Shown here in pieces: positions 37,318 to 49,009 of a DNA stretch of 64,000 bases. Location: contig NW_023998485.1 in the NCBI RefSeq assembly GCF_014805625.2, forward strand, positions 679,040 through 743,039. Direction: 5' to 3'. A program made the position numbers and the translations under genes. The notes under the pieces were generated by a model. The model was given only the letters and a program-made list of their open reading frames with translations. It was not told the DNA's origin and made no database searches. Position 1 is the first letter of the stretch, and every line of letters starts with the position of its first letter. Origin of the DNA: Glossina fuscipes. Its lineage: Eukaryota > Arthropoda > Insecta > Diptera > Glossinidae.

Positions 37318-37879
37318 AATTCTACAAGAAGAGCAAAAGAGGTGCTACAACCTGAAGAAGAAGGGAAAAGTCGCAAATATTTGAATCCAGTACAAAGCGG
37401 AAGGAGATCATTTGAATACTCTAGCATTCTATGCTATAGATTCTGCAACCATATCGAACCCAGTCAATAATGTTGTTATAAATTTGTTGCTGTCGCCTCA
37501 TTTTACTAGTTCATTTAATCAGTCTCTTAATTCGCCAAATTTATATGAAGAAATTGTATGTACAGACTCGCTCATTTAATCAGTCTCAGAAATTGTATGC
37601 AACAAGTGTCTGAGAATAATAATAAATAGAGCAAATAATAAAAAAAACATGAAAGAAAAAACAATTTTATGTTGTTTTGGTTTATTTCGCCTTTTTTAAT
37701 ACAAATTTTGCGAGAAAATGCAAACCAAAAATGTTATGGATCGGATGCAGGCAAACCTGCTTTCATGTATTGTTTGTCAAGCATTCTAGAATATTTTGAA
37801 ATTTCTTCGTATTTCCCCATAAAATATCTCCATTAAAATTTATTGAAATGGTGAACGCATGCCGCCAAAACCGAAAGTA
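37318..37879. other. Non-coding stretch
   Basis: Nothing recognised. The higher G+C of the protease fragment decays into AT-rich sequence. Confidence 0.5.
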
Positions 37880-38204
37880 CTAGCAATCAATCCCAACCCG
37901 TTGACATGTTATAACCGTTTTTATCCTGAAAAGTAGGTGCACAACGCCTCTGAAAGTGTAAAAAAGAGTATTTAGTGTTTTTCTTATTTGAAATAATTAT
38001 AAATAGATAAAATAGTAAACGCTTACCTAACGTGGTCTTGAAGATCTCAATATACTAATTCGTATAACATTGCTGGCTGCCAATCATGAGTTTCGAATAA
38101 ATGATAGTTTATACCGACTTCTTGGCACGGTTTTCTACACCACCTTTGAGGTACCGTGATGGGCGCGCTGCCAATTGTTTTAAATGGCTGGCTACCCGGT
38201 AGAC
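37880..38204 (-). pseudogene. Two-exon candidate downstream of the five-exon gene
   Basis: Exon 38204-38027 follows a GGTGCAG acceptor and ends at a GTAAGC donor. Exon 37949-37880 follows a CTTTCAG acceptor and ends with TAG. Across the 77-nt intron the frame is kept, giving DLQDHVRGVVHLLFRI at the junction. The first exon reads PITVPQRWCRKPCQEVGI and then HLFETHDWQPAMLYELVY, but a TGA follows ELVY, 6 codons before the splice. It cannot be joined in frame to exon 4 of the neighbouring gene. Either it is a short gene ending at TGA, a mutated 3' part of the neighbour, or chance. Product unknown. Confidence 0.35.
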
Positions 38205-38375
38205 CTGCACCATTATAAACTTAACTAAAAACTACAATAATATTTACAATAATAATAAATAATAATAATATATAATAATACATAATAATACGTAATAAAT
38301 AAAGGCCCCTCTAATATATACTTACATAATGATACATAACATACTTATAAAACAAGTAAAAAAACATTTAAACGC

Positions 38376-38908
38376 CTAAGACCGCTGTGTGCCGGTGTCC
38401 TGACATTTGCTAAAGAAAAATATTGTGACTAATAAATTTTATATATAAAGATGACCACAACTTACCATTTGGCGTATGGAAAAGTCGCATTCCGCTGAAG
38501 CGATGTGTGGAGACGTATTCTTGTTTTGTAATCTAAACTGAAATAAAAAGAAAATGAATAAATTGTAATAATGATAAGTAAAGATAAACGCAAACCTAAC
38601 TTTCGTATGTAACGAATCGTCATCGATATGAGGCGATGAAGCGATGAGCGTAGAGTTGGATTTCATTTTTTTCTTATCTAAAATAAGACAAATAAATAAA
38701 TAATATACAAATATATATATATAATAATATATTTACGTTCACTTTACCGGTGTAATACACGATTCTCTTTATTTGTATCTTGGGCGGACCTTTTACATCC
38801 TGAAATAGAAAACAAAAAATAAGTAATTTGTAAGAATTCATATAAAATTTTAATTACTTTTACTTTGCTACGTTTTCCGCGCGATGTTCCTTCAAAACGA
38901 CGACACAT
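38376..38908 (-). CDS. Five-exon small gene, product unknown
   Basis: Five small exons join in one frame: 38908-38864, 38799-38748, 38677-38596, 38537-38466 and 38409-38376. The total is 285 nt (94 residues plus stop). Introns are 64, 70, 58 and 56 nt. Donors are GTAAAA, GTAAAG, GTTTGC and GTAAGT; acceptors are TTTCAG, TTTTAG, TTTCAG and CTTTAG. The proposed start is the ATG of MCRRFEGTSRGKRSK; an in-frame TAA lies a little upstream. The product is basic and hydrophilic. It contains GPPKIQIKRIVYYTDKKKM, SPHIDDDSLHTKVSLDYKTR and a C-terminal KCKCQDTGTQRS. There is no signal peptide, membrane segment or domain that I recognise. Four phase-matched junctions are hard to get by chance. Upstream and downstream sequence may hold further exons. 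Confidence 0.55.
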
Positions 38909-38984
38909 TTGTGACAGGTTTTTGAACCCACTTTATCCCAGTCAGCAAAAAAATGATTACGAAGCCTAGCAGATTTGTTCGGTG

Positions 38985-39690
38985 CGTCACTCCGTTATTG
39001 CAGGAGCCTGCTTCCCTGAAGAAGGCAACACGTGCTCCGATTGTTGCCTGCAGGCGCTTGTCGATGTCGCGTTCCACCACATGTTTCAGTATCACGAACT
39101 TGTATAAGTCGAAGTCGTTATGAAATGCGTCATATACTTCAGGTTTTGCAAGTTCGGATTTTAGATATTTGTGGGTTTTGATGACAAAGTCTCTCGGGTC
39201 ATTTGCATCTTCTTTTTTCATGACTTCTAGACGTGCTTGGCAGTGCAGCTGCTCATGTATGTACTGGGCTATTCCGTAGCCCATGAGCAGCCAGATGTAG
39301 TCCGCCTCTTTTCCATTTATTTGTCCGAATATCATCGAATGGCAGGAAATCTTCTTCGGCCTAATCTTCCGTCGTACAATCCATCTTCTCTATAAGATGA
39401 TAATCATCGGTGGTAGATTGTCAGCGGCCCCAAAAATCTTTTTGCAATTTAATTAGACGCCTGATCAGCCTCCTTACTTGGGTCGCCTGTCTGGTACGTT
39501 CTCTCCGCACTGGCGCAATTTTGCAGAAAAACCTCTCCAAGAGGTTCTGGCTTACCATGTAGACCTGGGTAGTTATGTCAGAGTAAGCCTCCAGCAGCCC
39601 ATCCATTAATTTCATAAATCTGTCGATTGTTTGCACGGTGTCGGCCGCTAGCAGGTCCACCTCAGGGGTGGTTTTAAGGTGATCTCAAAT
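38985..39690 (-). pseudogene. Decayed gene with an HEQLH motif, family unknown
   Basis: A G+C-rich block, close to half G+C by eye, stands out from AT-rich flanks. One frame runs EVDLLAADTVQTIDRFMKLM through NLLERFFCKIAPVRRERTRQ, a TGA, DDYHLIEKMDCTTED, a TAG, and EEDFLPFDDIRTNK. A +1 shift then continues with GKEADYIWLLMGYGIAQYIH, EQLHCQARLEVMKKED and KSELAKPEVYDAFHNDFDLY to about ARVAFFREAGSC. HEQLH fits the HExxH zinc-protease pattern, but nothing else around it confirms a protease. Two stops and a shift make it non-functional. It could be an old endogenous viral or transposon gene, or a host gene remnant. Confidence 0.5.
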
Positions 39691-39699
39691 TTGAAAATG

Positions 39700-42234
39700 G
39701 GTCGATTGGGCCATGATAGTCGAAACGTTGCAATTTACTGCCTGTAACAGACATGCATTTAAAGTTTGGTACATATTTAGGGTGAGAAATTAAAAATTGG
39801 TTGGCAAAGCCTACCGCCTTAATTATTAAAATGCCTAAAAATTGTTGTCCATCGCTTGAGGTGGCAACATTGGGGCGAAAATATAAACTTTTTCGTTTTC
39901 CTTTGTAACAAACTAATGCGTTTTAATGCAATCTATTGCTTAGCGTTCAGTTAGTATCTCATTGCTGGTAAGTATTCCAGATAAATACGAAAGCATTCAA
40001 TTATATTTTTCAGATAGAATGTTTTTTCAAATTGCACATGATTTCGGTTTTTACCTCTAGTCGTTAGGAAAGCTTTTCAAACTGTTATTTTTCTGAACAT
40101 GAAATGTGATTGAAAATTTTTGCATTTTTTTTTGAACCGCCATTCAAATTTGCGAAATAAATGTTGCATCAACCTAATGCCGTTGGAAGAGTAGGGTATA
40201 AACACTTTATACCAAATTACCGAAAAACAACGTGCTTAAGTGGTATCCCTTTACGTTTTGATGAAAAAAGGAATAAGAAAAATTAACACACATTCACGCC
40301 CACCGCACGTTATAATCAGCACCTTTAGAGATCGAAAAATCCGCGAAAGGAGACAGAACCTAAATAAATCATGTGGATTTTTTGTTTGTTTTTTTTTTTC
40401 TTTTTCTTGTTAGCAATCTTTTCAGTGATTATTTATTTACTGTCCGCCTAGTTTGATATTGGAATGCGTTACCGTTGATGAATTCCTTGAATACGTTTAG
40501 AAGAAAATTGGCCTCGTTTTTAAACTCGTAAATATCTTTCCTCACTCGTAGGGAACGATCATTTGCGGTATTTTGGAGCAATACAATTGCTTCAGTAGCA
40601 TTTCAATCGAAATAGACATATACCTATGTCATAGTTACATATATTGTACTTCTGTAGACTGACCTACAAAATTCTAAAGTAATTCATGTTCCATATATTT
40701 CGTCATTCTGTGTATAGTTAAATCTGTTTTTGTGCGGTATTTTTTTATACTACGATAGGTCGTACTAAATTCTATATATTTTTAGAATATCTCCACGTCT
40801 AAGATCAGAAGTGAGGTTTGGCCATTATTTATTGTAACTTCTTTCTGCTTTCTTGTTCTTCTATAATGCCTTGAAATATTTTGTGAGGGAAACCAATTTT
40901 TTGCTATTCGTCTCCATTGCGTAATCTAAATGTTCTTGAAATTGTTGTCAAATATCATTTGTCACAGCTATTAATCGAGTTTTTGAATATGTTTTTGCTG
41001 AGACCTGCGCCAAGTTAGCTAACCGTACCTAGTGCAACGATAGTAGAAAATAACCATATACTAGCAATAACAACAATAATAAGATTACCATGGAAGTTTT
41101 AGCAGCAGACAAGCGAGATACGTAACGATTTAGTTAATTTGCTTTTTTCGCTTCTAATGAATATCGGATTGAAATTTCAAACGATTTATATGTATTTTCC
41201 TTATTTATTCTCAGATTTTGCTAGGACAGAGGGGCAGGTTGAAAAACATGAATTTACCACTTCACAAAATTTCTCATAGGTGCATTTCAATAGGAAATGA
41301 TAAGAGCGATTTATTCTTACTTTGCTGTATATGTAGACTATGTAGATTAGGCGTTGTACGTAAAATGTATTTACGAAAGGCATTGACACGTGAACATGAA
41401 TGCTTGCATTTTCCTTTATAGCTTGTTGTGATATTATTTATTGACCAGAAATATTTCTTCTGGTATAAAAGTATTCCAACGTTATCTATTAAAAGTGATA
41501 AGTAAACAAAGAAAAAAAAAAAAAAACAAATAAAAAGATTATTATGCATGGAGGTGAATCTTAAACAGCCAAAATCTTACTTAAATTGTTGACAGTTGAA
41601 GCTTTCATCGAGCAAATAATCATCATCTTTATTTAGACATGACCTTGATCAAGCCGTGTTTTTGTTAAATTTATTGACGGAACATGATGCAAGAAGCGCA
41701 AGCAACTTTATTCATTTTCTAAAGTCCGGCCTATGTCAGTTAATTAAGAAAACTTTTTAAGGTGTTCATGATATTGAGAATCACAATTGGATCTTTATAG
41801 GATTACACGCCGCCGTATGTTTATTTTTGAACACCACAAATTGAATGACAACATCAGTATACTTGCAATCTAGATCGATGACTGCAATAATTTGAACTTC
41901 TTTGAAAATTGTTGAGAAGAAATGTGTATAACATTGAAATAAGAGAAATTGCGATGCTCTTCCTTTCTCTATCTCTGTTTTCGTGAAGATCTTTGACTTT
42001 TCGTTAGATTTTGCTAAAAAAATTCAAAAAAAAGCATAAAGATGCATACAAATAATTTATGTTTCTTCATAACTACAGTAAAACGTTTAGTGAAATTTCT
42101 TAGTTTAAAACAAGTAAAACAGTGTAGTGAGTCAAGAACCACCATGAAATATTCTACAGCACTTCGCTTAATACAGTTATTCATGACGGATGGTCGAAAA
42201 ATTCGTTCGATTTGAACCGGTTTCAACAGCTTCT
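39700..42234. other. Non-coding stretch
   Basis: AT-rich intergenic DNA. I see no RNA gene, element or coding composition. Confidence 0.5.
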
Positions 42235-42410
42235 TCCTAAAGTCAAAATACGTTGGTGTACCAAATTTCGTTAAAATTTCTCAAAGATTGCGATCCGTAG
42301 GTTGACCACTTGAAGATTAGATGGACAGATGAACAGACAAGCTAAGATCCTTTCGGAAAGTGACTCTGAGTTGACCGGCATAATAAAAGCTTCTGCTATC
42401 CTAAGTGCTT
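42235..42410 (+). repeat. Dispersed GGACAGAC-type repeat, copy 2
   Basis: The blocks are 'gtgtaccaaatttcgttaaaa', 'tagatggacagatgaacagac', 'aagctaagatc' and 'accggcataataaaa', in the same order as at 7.8 kb. Confidence 0.5.
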
Positions 42411-42997
42411 CTGAGGATTTACCTCATACTCTTGTAAAATGTAAGAATCAAAATTTTTGCTTTCACATTAATAATCATAAAAAATTAACAATCATGCACT
42501 GTCATATGTTTTTTCTTTCACAATACCTGAAAGAAAAATCATACCTGTAAGGAATTTTTCGCCTGTAATTTCGGGCTTTTCATCAAGCGCATCGGAAAGT
42601 TGCCTTTAGGTACATTTAAAATGCAAACAAACACAGGTTACATAGGCTTCATCAAGACTGCCGTTCGCTATTTTATTTACATTATTATAAACCGTTCTTG
42701 AGCTAAAATGATCCAGCAAATCTCCTCCCCAGGGGCAGTGGTTACGTGAAATCGATTTTTACCTCTAAAATCCATACAATGCCTGCATCCAATCGCTTGT
42801 TAAGAAAACATTTATCATATTTATATTTTAAATGAAAATGACAAAATTCCTCCCGTACAATTTTTTGGTTTCATGTAAGTTAATATCATAATGCGTTATG
42901 ACAAAATTGGAATAGTTTTGTCAACATTTTTAATGAAATTAATGTAAAGCAATAACTTTTCTTTTTTTAATAGGCAACCTTTATTTCATGAGTAGAC

Positions 42998-43239
42998 ATG
43001 GCGGAGAGCGATTCGCAAGCTTTGAGAGCTCCTATCAACAAACGAGAAGTTCAGAATGAACTGTTTGGCGTCGATTATGAATTCGGCTATTGAATTATAT
43101 ATATCCTTAAATGTAAAGCTTAAAACGTGAATTTCTGTTTTTGACAGATGCCTCAAAATCGTCAACCAAAGAAAGAGAGGAAGAATATTGTGACAAGCAA
43201 TGGAAGTTGGACGGTCTTAGGGATAAGATTGTGGATTAA
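42998..43239 (+). CDS. Candidate small two-exon gene or its relic
   Basis: ATG at 42998 opens MAESDSQALRAPINKREVQN and then ELFGVDYEFGY, followed by TGA at 43091. After a TTTTTGACAG acceptor, exon 43148-43239 reads DASKSSTKEREEEYCDKQWK and then LDGLRDKIVD before TAA. AATAAA follows at 43251-43256. An upstream TTTAATAG at 42966-42973 could be an acceptor for a 5' UTR exon. Both parts look like genuine hydrophilic protein with normal codon use, but I cannot place a consensus donor: the first exon stops before any GT that fits the required one-base phase. Either the donor is unusual or mutated, or this is a recent pseudogene. I do not recognise the protein. Confidence 0.4.
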
Positions 43240-43259
43240 TTGTAAAAATGAATAAAAAT

Positions 43260-45173
43260 TTTATTATAAACCTAAAACCCGTCTATAACAGATGCTAAAA
43301 CTTTTAAAAAGGGGTTTTTCCAAGAACGATTTTTCAAGATGCCATGCAAAATAACTTTGGACCAGTTACACCACGTGCAGTGGAGCGTTAATACCAAAAT
43401 ATTTCTTAACTTAATTTTGCAGTTTAATACTTCAATGTACGCTTAATAATAGCCATTTCGAATGTTATTATTTTAATATCCTTCCTTCCATCTCAAGAAA
43501 ATTCTCAAAGAGGTCGTTTTTTTAAAGCACTCTTACGGTCACTTCCCCTGCCCAACGTATACAAAAGGGATCTGAAAAGTTATATTCAGCTCAAATTATC
43601 AGCCTGCTTGGCCATCTTAACACAAACAAATTTCTGCATAAGATATAAAAATATATCAAGGGTTGAGGGTGTTTGTTGGCATATGTGTCAAGTGTTAACT
43701 TTTTATTCTATTCCTGCCGATTTTGAGAACAAGTAAACTAAACGTTCAGATGGACCAAAAGGTATTTACATGAACAGTAATCTCTATATACGCATACCAA
43801 AATGACATGCTTTTTTGCCATGCGAAGAGTGCAAGCTGTAACTTTCTTTTACTACAGTATTTTTTACGGTACTCATGTATTAAACTTTCTACTGAACGAA
43901 GACTTTATAGTTTAATTGTTTTGAGTTGTAAATTTCGTTTTGATAAGATAAGGATATTAATTTTACGTTCTTTTGTTGTTTGGTTTTTCCAGTCTTCAAT
44001 TTTTAGACAAAGGGCTGTCCAGGTATGCATGAATTTGATATTCTATCTAAGTGTGCGTTACATACTGATCAAAGTAATGTTATTCATAGTGCGATATAAA
44101 ATTTTAAGTAAATCTGAGAATTTTCCATAATAGCGTTATGGCATTAAAATAACTTAATTCATCAAATTCCGAATTGCTTACAAGATCGAAATATTTTTTC
44201 ATTATGCATAAATAACTAAATATAAATAATAATTCAGAAATATGTTAATGTGAAGAGATAAGATTATAAGACAATATCAAATTTTTCGTTTCTACCGGAC
44301 ATTATCCCTTTTCTCTCACTCTCTCTCTTACCTTCTCTGAATAAATTTCTTTTTCTCTTTCCATTTACTAATCTAATCTCTTTGTTAAAAATATAAATTT
44401 TTAGGTTTACACTTAATTTCCTTTGTGCAGAATTTGTATGTTCTTAAGTTTCGTTCTTGCTGTTAATGTTGTTGTTGCTGTTGTCTTTTCTATAGATGCC
44501 TAGGTGCAGAAAATCTTACGGTTGTGTTTAGCCATCGACATGTTTAAAGTGTTAGTTTTTACGTTGATACTGAAACGGCTTGATCGTGTTAATATTTTAA
44601 GATATTTTTGTCTTTATCGCTCATTCTCGACTAAGCGACAAATCGTGAGGTGCGCAAGAACGGTGATAAATTAAATTATTTAATATAATTATTACTATTT
44701 ATTTAGTATAAAAAAATATTGAAATTTTTGATTTTTAAAGAAATTTTTCAAAGAAAAAGGAATATGGAGAGTAAATATATATAAATATATATATACATAC
44801 ACATATAGATATCATAAAGGGTTCCAAAAAGCTTCTATGAATATATTTTATAAACTAAGTAAAAAAAAGTAAGTCATAAATGCACGATTTTAGAAGCAAT
44901 TAATTGTTATTTAATTGATACAGTGTCGTAACCAAGTATTTTTAATTTTTTTTAACGGTTTTAAACGGCGGTGTCATAATCTCATTAGATTATCAATGCA
45001 ACGATATGCACAATATTCTTGCAAAATAAATTGATCGCATTTTCTCATCTTCTTGCGTTTTTTCTCTGTTCTCTTCGTTTTTCTAAATACTTCTCTTTTC
45101 TCCTTTCTGCCACCCTCTCACAATTATTGAGAGAATAATTACACATTTAGTTGTATTGTAAGCCAAAATAAAG
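43260..45173. other. Upstream region of bgm
   Basis: No coding signal. It presumably holds the promoter and 5' UTR of the bubblegum gene, but I see no decisive TATA box or initiator. A TC-rich stretch at 45045-45120 precedes the start codon. A long 5' UTR intron cannot be excluded. Confidence 0.4.
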
Positions 45174-48159
45174 ATGACTGTTGACAGCCTTTACAATCGA
45201 CCGGGACCAAATAGTCTCAAGGAAGCAGAAAACTTTTACACCGTCGATATAAGGCAATGCGTTAAACTTCGTATATCAAAAGAAGGACCAGGATCTGATG
45301 AGCCTCTCTCGATACCTGGACTATTAAAGCGTACCGTTAACAATTATCCTGATTATCCAGCTCTTAGATACCGCTCAGGGAAAAGAGATTATCAAACTGT
45401 TACGTACAGGTGTAAAACGTATCATAATTTAATAAAAATTTCATTAATAAAGGATTTGTATCTTTAATTTATTTATAGGCAATATGAGCAGAATGTTTGT
45501 CAAATCGCTAAAGCCTTTATCAAGTTAGGTTTAGAAGAACATCATGCAGTTGGGGTATTGGCCTTCAATTGTCCTGAATGGTTTTATTCAGCAATGTCAG
45601 CTATACATGCTGGCGGTATTATAGCCGGCGTTTATACTACAAATTCAGCGGAAGCAGTTCAGCATGTCTTGGAAAACTCGAATGCTCAAATTGTGATCGT
45701 AGATGATAGCAAACAAATGGAGAAAATACACAGCATCAGGAATAAACTGCCGAAATTAAAGATCGCTGTACAAATTCAGGAACCCTATGCTACGTTTATG
45801 CTTAAAGAAAATGGTTATTTTCGAGTACGTTGCACTTTATTTATTATCATAAACGTCTTGAATAGATTTGTGCTGTATTTTTTTAGTGGTCTGAATTGGA
45901 ATCAATGAATGTTGCTGATGTGGAACATGAGTATCAGAGACGTTTGGAAAATATAGCCATTAATGAGTGTTGTTGTTTGGTCTATACGGTATTTAAACAA
46001 AATATATTTCGATTTATTTCAGTAAATCGCAAATTATTTTTCTTATCATTTTTGTCTCTGTATCTGCTCATACATAGTCTGGTACTGTTGGTATGCCGAA
46101 GGGGGTTATGCTTAGTCATGATAATATTACATACGATAGCCGTGTCATACTTAAGTCATTGGAACGTGTGATTATTGGCGCTGAAGTATTGGTCTCTTAT
46201 CTGCCGTTATCTCATGTAGCTGCTCAAACTTCTGATATATACACAATGGCTATGGTTGCTGGTTGCGTTTATTTTGCCGATAAAGATGCTTTAAAAGGAA
46301 CACTGGTTAAGACGTTACAAGATGCTCGTCCCACAAGATTTATGGGTGTACCACGTGTTTATGAAAAATTTCAAGAACGCATGGTTACTGTCTCTGACGC
46401 TAGTGGCAGTTTAAAACGTATGTTAGCTAGTTGGGCTAAGGGTGTGACGTTGAAGCATTACATGCAGAGTCAAGGGTAAGTAAAGTAATGCTTCGAAACT
46501 AATACTTATTGGAGATGATGTAAAATTTTAAGTGCATGGAGGTTTGCTATCTAAAGCGTTCAAGTAGAGTTAAACTAAACTAAATATAGTTTAAAGTTTC
46601 TTTATGTTATTTGAACAAATAGTTGTTTTTTTAAGTTCTCATATATTTCGAGTGTCAGGAACTTTGAGAAATATTTTGTACTTATATTTGTTTGCATGTA
46701 CAATTTAAAGGATAGTGAGAAATGAGAGAGAATATCTCTAAGTGCATAAGATGGTTTACCGCAAAAACTGGCAGTGTTGAGGGGTATTTGTACAAACCGA
46801 TGACCAACCGAGTTGGTGGGTCGTAATATTAGATTTACGACGCATACCTGTTGCAAAAATTGGACTCTTTCCAAACAATATTAACTTAGCTGGTGTCTTC
46901 GTTTTTTGTCTTACATTTCTTATTACTATCCTCCAGAGTTGTAGTTATCGTCTGTTCATTTTCCTTTTTCACCACTTTTAAACTTTCGTGGTTTAGTTAG
47001 AAGCACAAAAAAGGATTGAGAACAACCAACAATTTGCACGGCAATGATTAATTGCTGAACATATATTTGGTTTAGGCAAGTAACTACCACACAAAGTAAT
47101 TTCTCTCTTTAGAAAAATTAGTGATTTCCGCTACAAGATTGCGAAATCCTTAATTATGTCCAAAGTTAAATATGCTTTGGGATTAGACCGTGCAATAAGC
47201 TTGGTTAGTGCGGCGGCTCCTATGTCGCCAGAAACGAAAAAATACTTTTTAAGTTTGGATATGAAGATTTTGGATGCTTTCGGGATGAGTGAAACGGCTG
47301 GATGTCATTGTTTATGTTTGGCTGACGCAGTCGTATTGAATTCGATCGGTAAAACGTTACCGGGCTGCGAAACGAAAATCATTAATAAAGATGAAAAAGG
47401 TCATGGTGAGGTATGAAGGAAAACCTTTGCGTTAATTAACAACCAGAAAAAATATATTTTTAATATCTCCTTAGATCTGTATACGAGGTCGCCATGTTTT
47501 TATGGGCTACATTGATAATAAAGAGAAAACGTTAGAAGCTTTGGATGATGACGGTTGGTTACATTCCGGTGATGTCGGTTATATTGATGACAAAGGTTAT
47601 ACTTATATAACGGGAAGATCAAAAGAGATAATTATAACCGCTGGCGGTGAAAATATCCCACCTATACATATAGAGAATTTAATAAAAAAAGAATTGGACG
47701 CTATATCAAATGCCGTACTAGTTGGAGATCAACGTAAATATCTAACGGTTCTGTTAACCATCAAAGTGAGTTCATTATTATAAATCAATGCTTGAGAAAT
47801 TTCACTGCTTTTTTTAACTTACGTTTTCTTAGACCGAAATGGACAAAGATAGTGGAGCACCTTTAGACGAACTCAGTTATGAGTCTTTAACGTGGATGAA
47901 ATCATTAGGTGTTAATTATACTACCTTAACGGAAATTTTACGAGCTGATGCATCTCCAAAAATTAGTCAATCTATTGAAGAAGCTGTTAAGCGCGCTAAT
48001 AAAAATTCTATTTCTAATGCCCAAAGAGTACAAAAGTTTACCATACTACCACATGATTTTTCCATACCCACGGGCGAACTCGGGCCAACCCTCAAAATAA
48101 AGCGTAATGTAGTCCTAAAACGTTATAATGGATTAATAGAAAAAATGTATTTGGAGTAA
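45174..48159 (+). CDS. bgm: Bubblegum-type very-long-chain acyl-CoA synthetase
   Basis: Activates long and very long fatty acids to acyl-CoA using ATP and CoA (ACSBG family, AMP-forming), acting at internal membranes. Seven exons join in frame: 45174-45409, 45479-45824, 45887-45988, 46078-46475, 47113-47410, 47475-47765 and 47833-48159. The product is 665 residues, about the length of fly Bgm. Introns are 69, 62, 89, 637, 64 and 67 nt, all GT-AG. The AMP-binding motif [11 protein letters not shown] (about 227-237) is assembled across the exon 3/4 junction. FGMSETAG (417-424), SGDVGY with Asp493, GRSKE with Arg508, and [10 protein letters not shown] with Lys645 are all present. The start ATG has an AAAG context. 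All key residues are intact, so it looks functional. Flies have two such paralogues, bgm and dbb; the choice of bgm is by length and overall resemblance. Confidence 0.93.
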
Positions 48160-48257
48160 AAGAAGAAGGAAACCCCGTTATTCTATTAACACCTAGAATC
48201 CAAAACCAAAGTTATAATTTCAACAAGGGATGGTCGCGAGAAAAACAAAAGTAGAAA

Positions 48258-48263
48258 AATAAA
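48258..48263 (+). promoter_or_regulatory. Poly(A) signal of bgm (candidate)
   Basis: AATAAA lies 99 bases after the bgm stop. A second AATAAA at 48365-48370 is an alternative. Confidence 0.5.
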
Positions 48264-48379
48264 ATGCTTTCACTGTCTCTTTCTTTGAGAATTGAAGATT
48301 TTCCTTTGAGCTGCCTTTTCCTTTCCATAAAAGTCAATTCTGCCACAAGCCAATTATTAAAATCAATAAAAATTGCAAA

Positions 48380-48870
48380 ACTTCTAAAGCTTAAAAAGCT
48401 TCGCTTTTAAATGCGAAAAGTTTAAAAAGTCATGCCTCTGCTGACGTAAATAAACGACTGACAATTTCTTATACATAAATTCTTTTTTTTTGTGCGTATT
48501 TCTCACGTCTGGTTATAATGTACAGCTACACAAAGAAATACTAACATAATTCTGCATAATATAGCAGTAATAGCAGCCTAAGGCAATTACAACAACAGAA
48601 AGTCTGTCTCGTCGCACTACATCGGCCAGCAGACAGAATAAATTTTAATTTATATACAAACTTAACAAGATTGAAAACCAGGCGTACAGAATATTTAATG
48701 TGTACATGTTTGGTAAACATCGCATGGATTCAATGGAACACATGTTAAACACGCCAAATCAACGTACAGATAGATGTGCATATGTAAACACCGTTGTATA
48801 TACGTATTTCTCTGTATGTATATGCAGTCAGTATTAAAATATAAAACTCATATAATCATTTGTATATGCA
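48380..48870. other. Non-coding stretch after bgm
   Basis: AT-rich 3' flank. No gene seen. Confidence 0.45.
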
Positions 48871-48874
48871 ATAC

Positions 48875-48879
48875 ATATA

Positions 48880-48918
<39 letters not shown>
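48875..48918. repeat. (TA)n microsatellite
   Basis: A nearly pure TA run with one TG interruption early on, continuing into TGTGTATATATG. Confidence 0.9.
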
Positions 48919-48922
<4 letters not shown>

Positions 48923-49009
48923 ATATATGCAATATATACGCCATATAATTATTTGTATGCAAGTAAACGTAAAATTACGTAGCATTGTTTTTGTATCTTG
49001 TTTTTGTTT

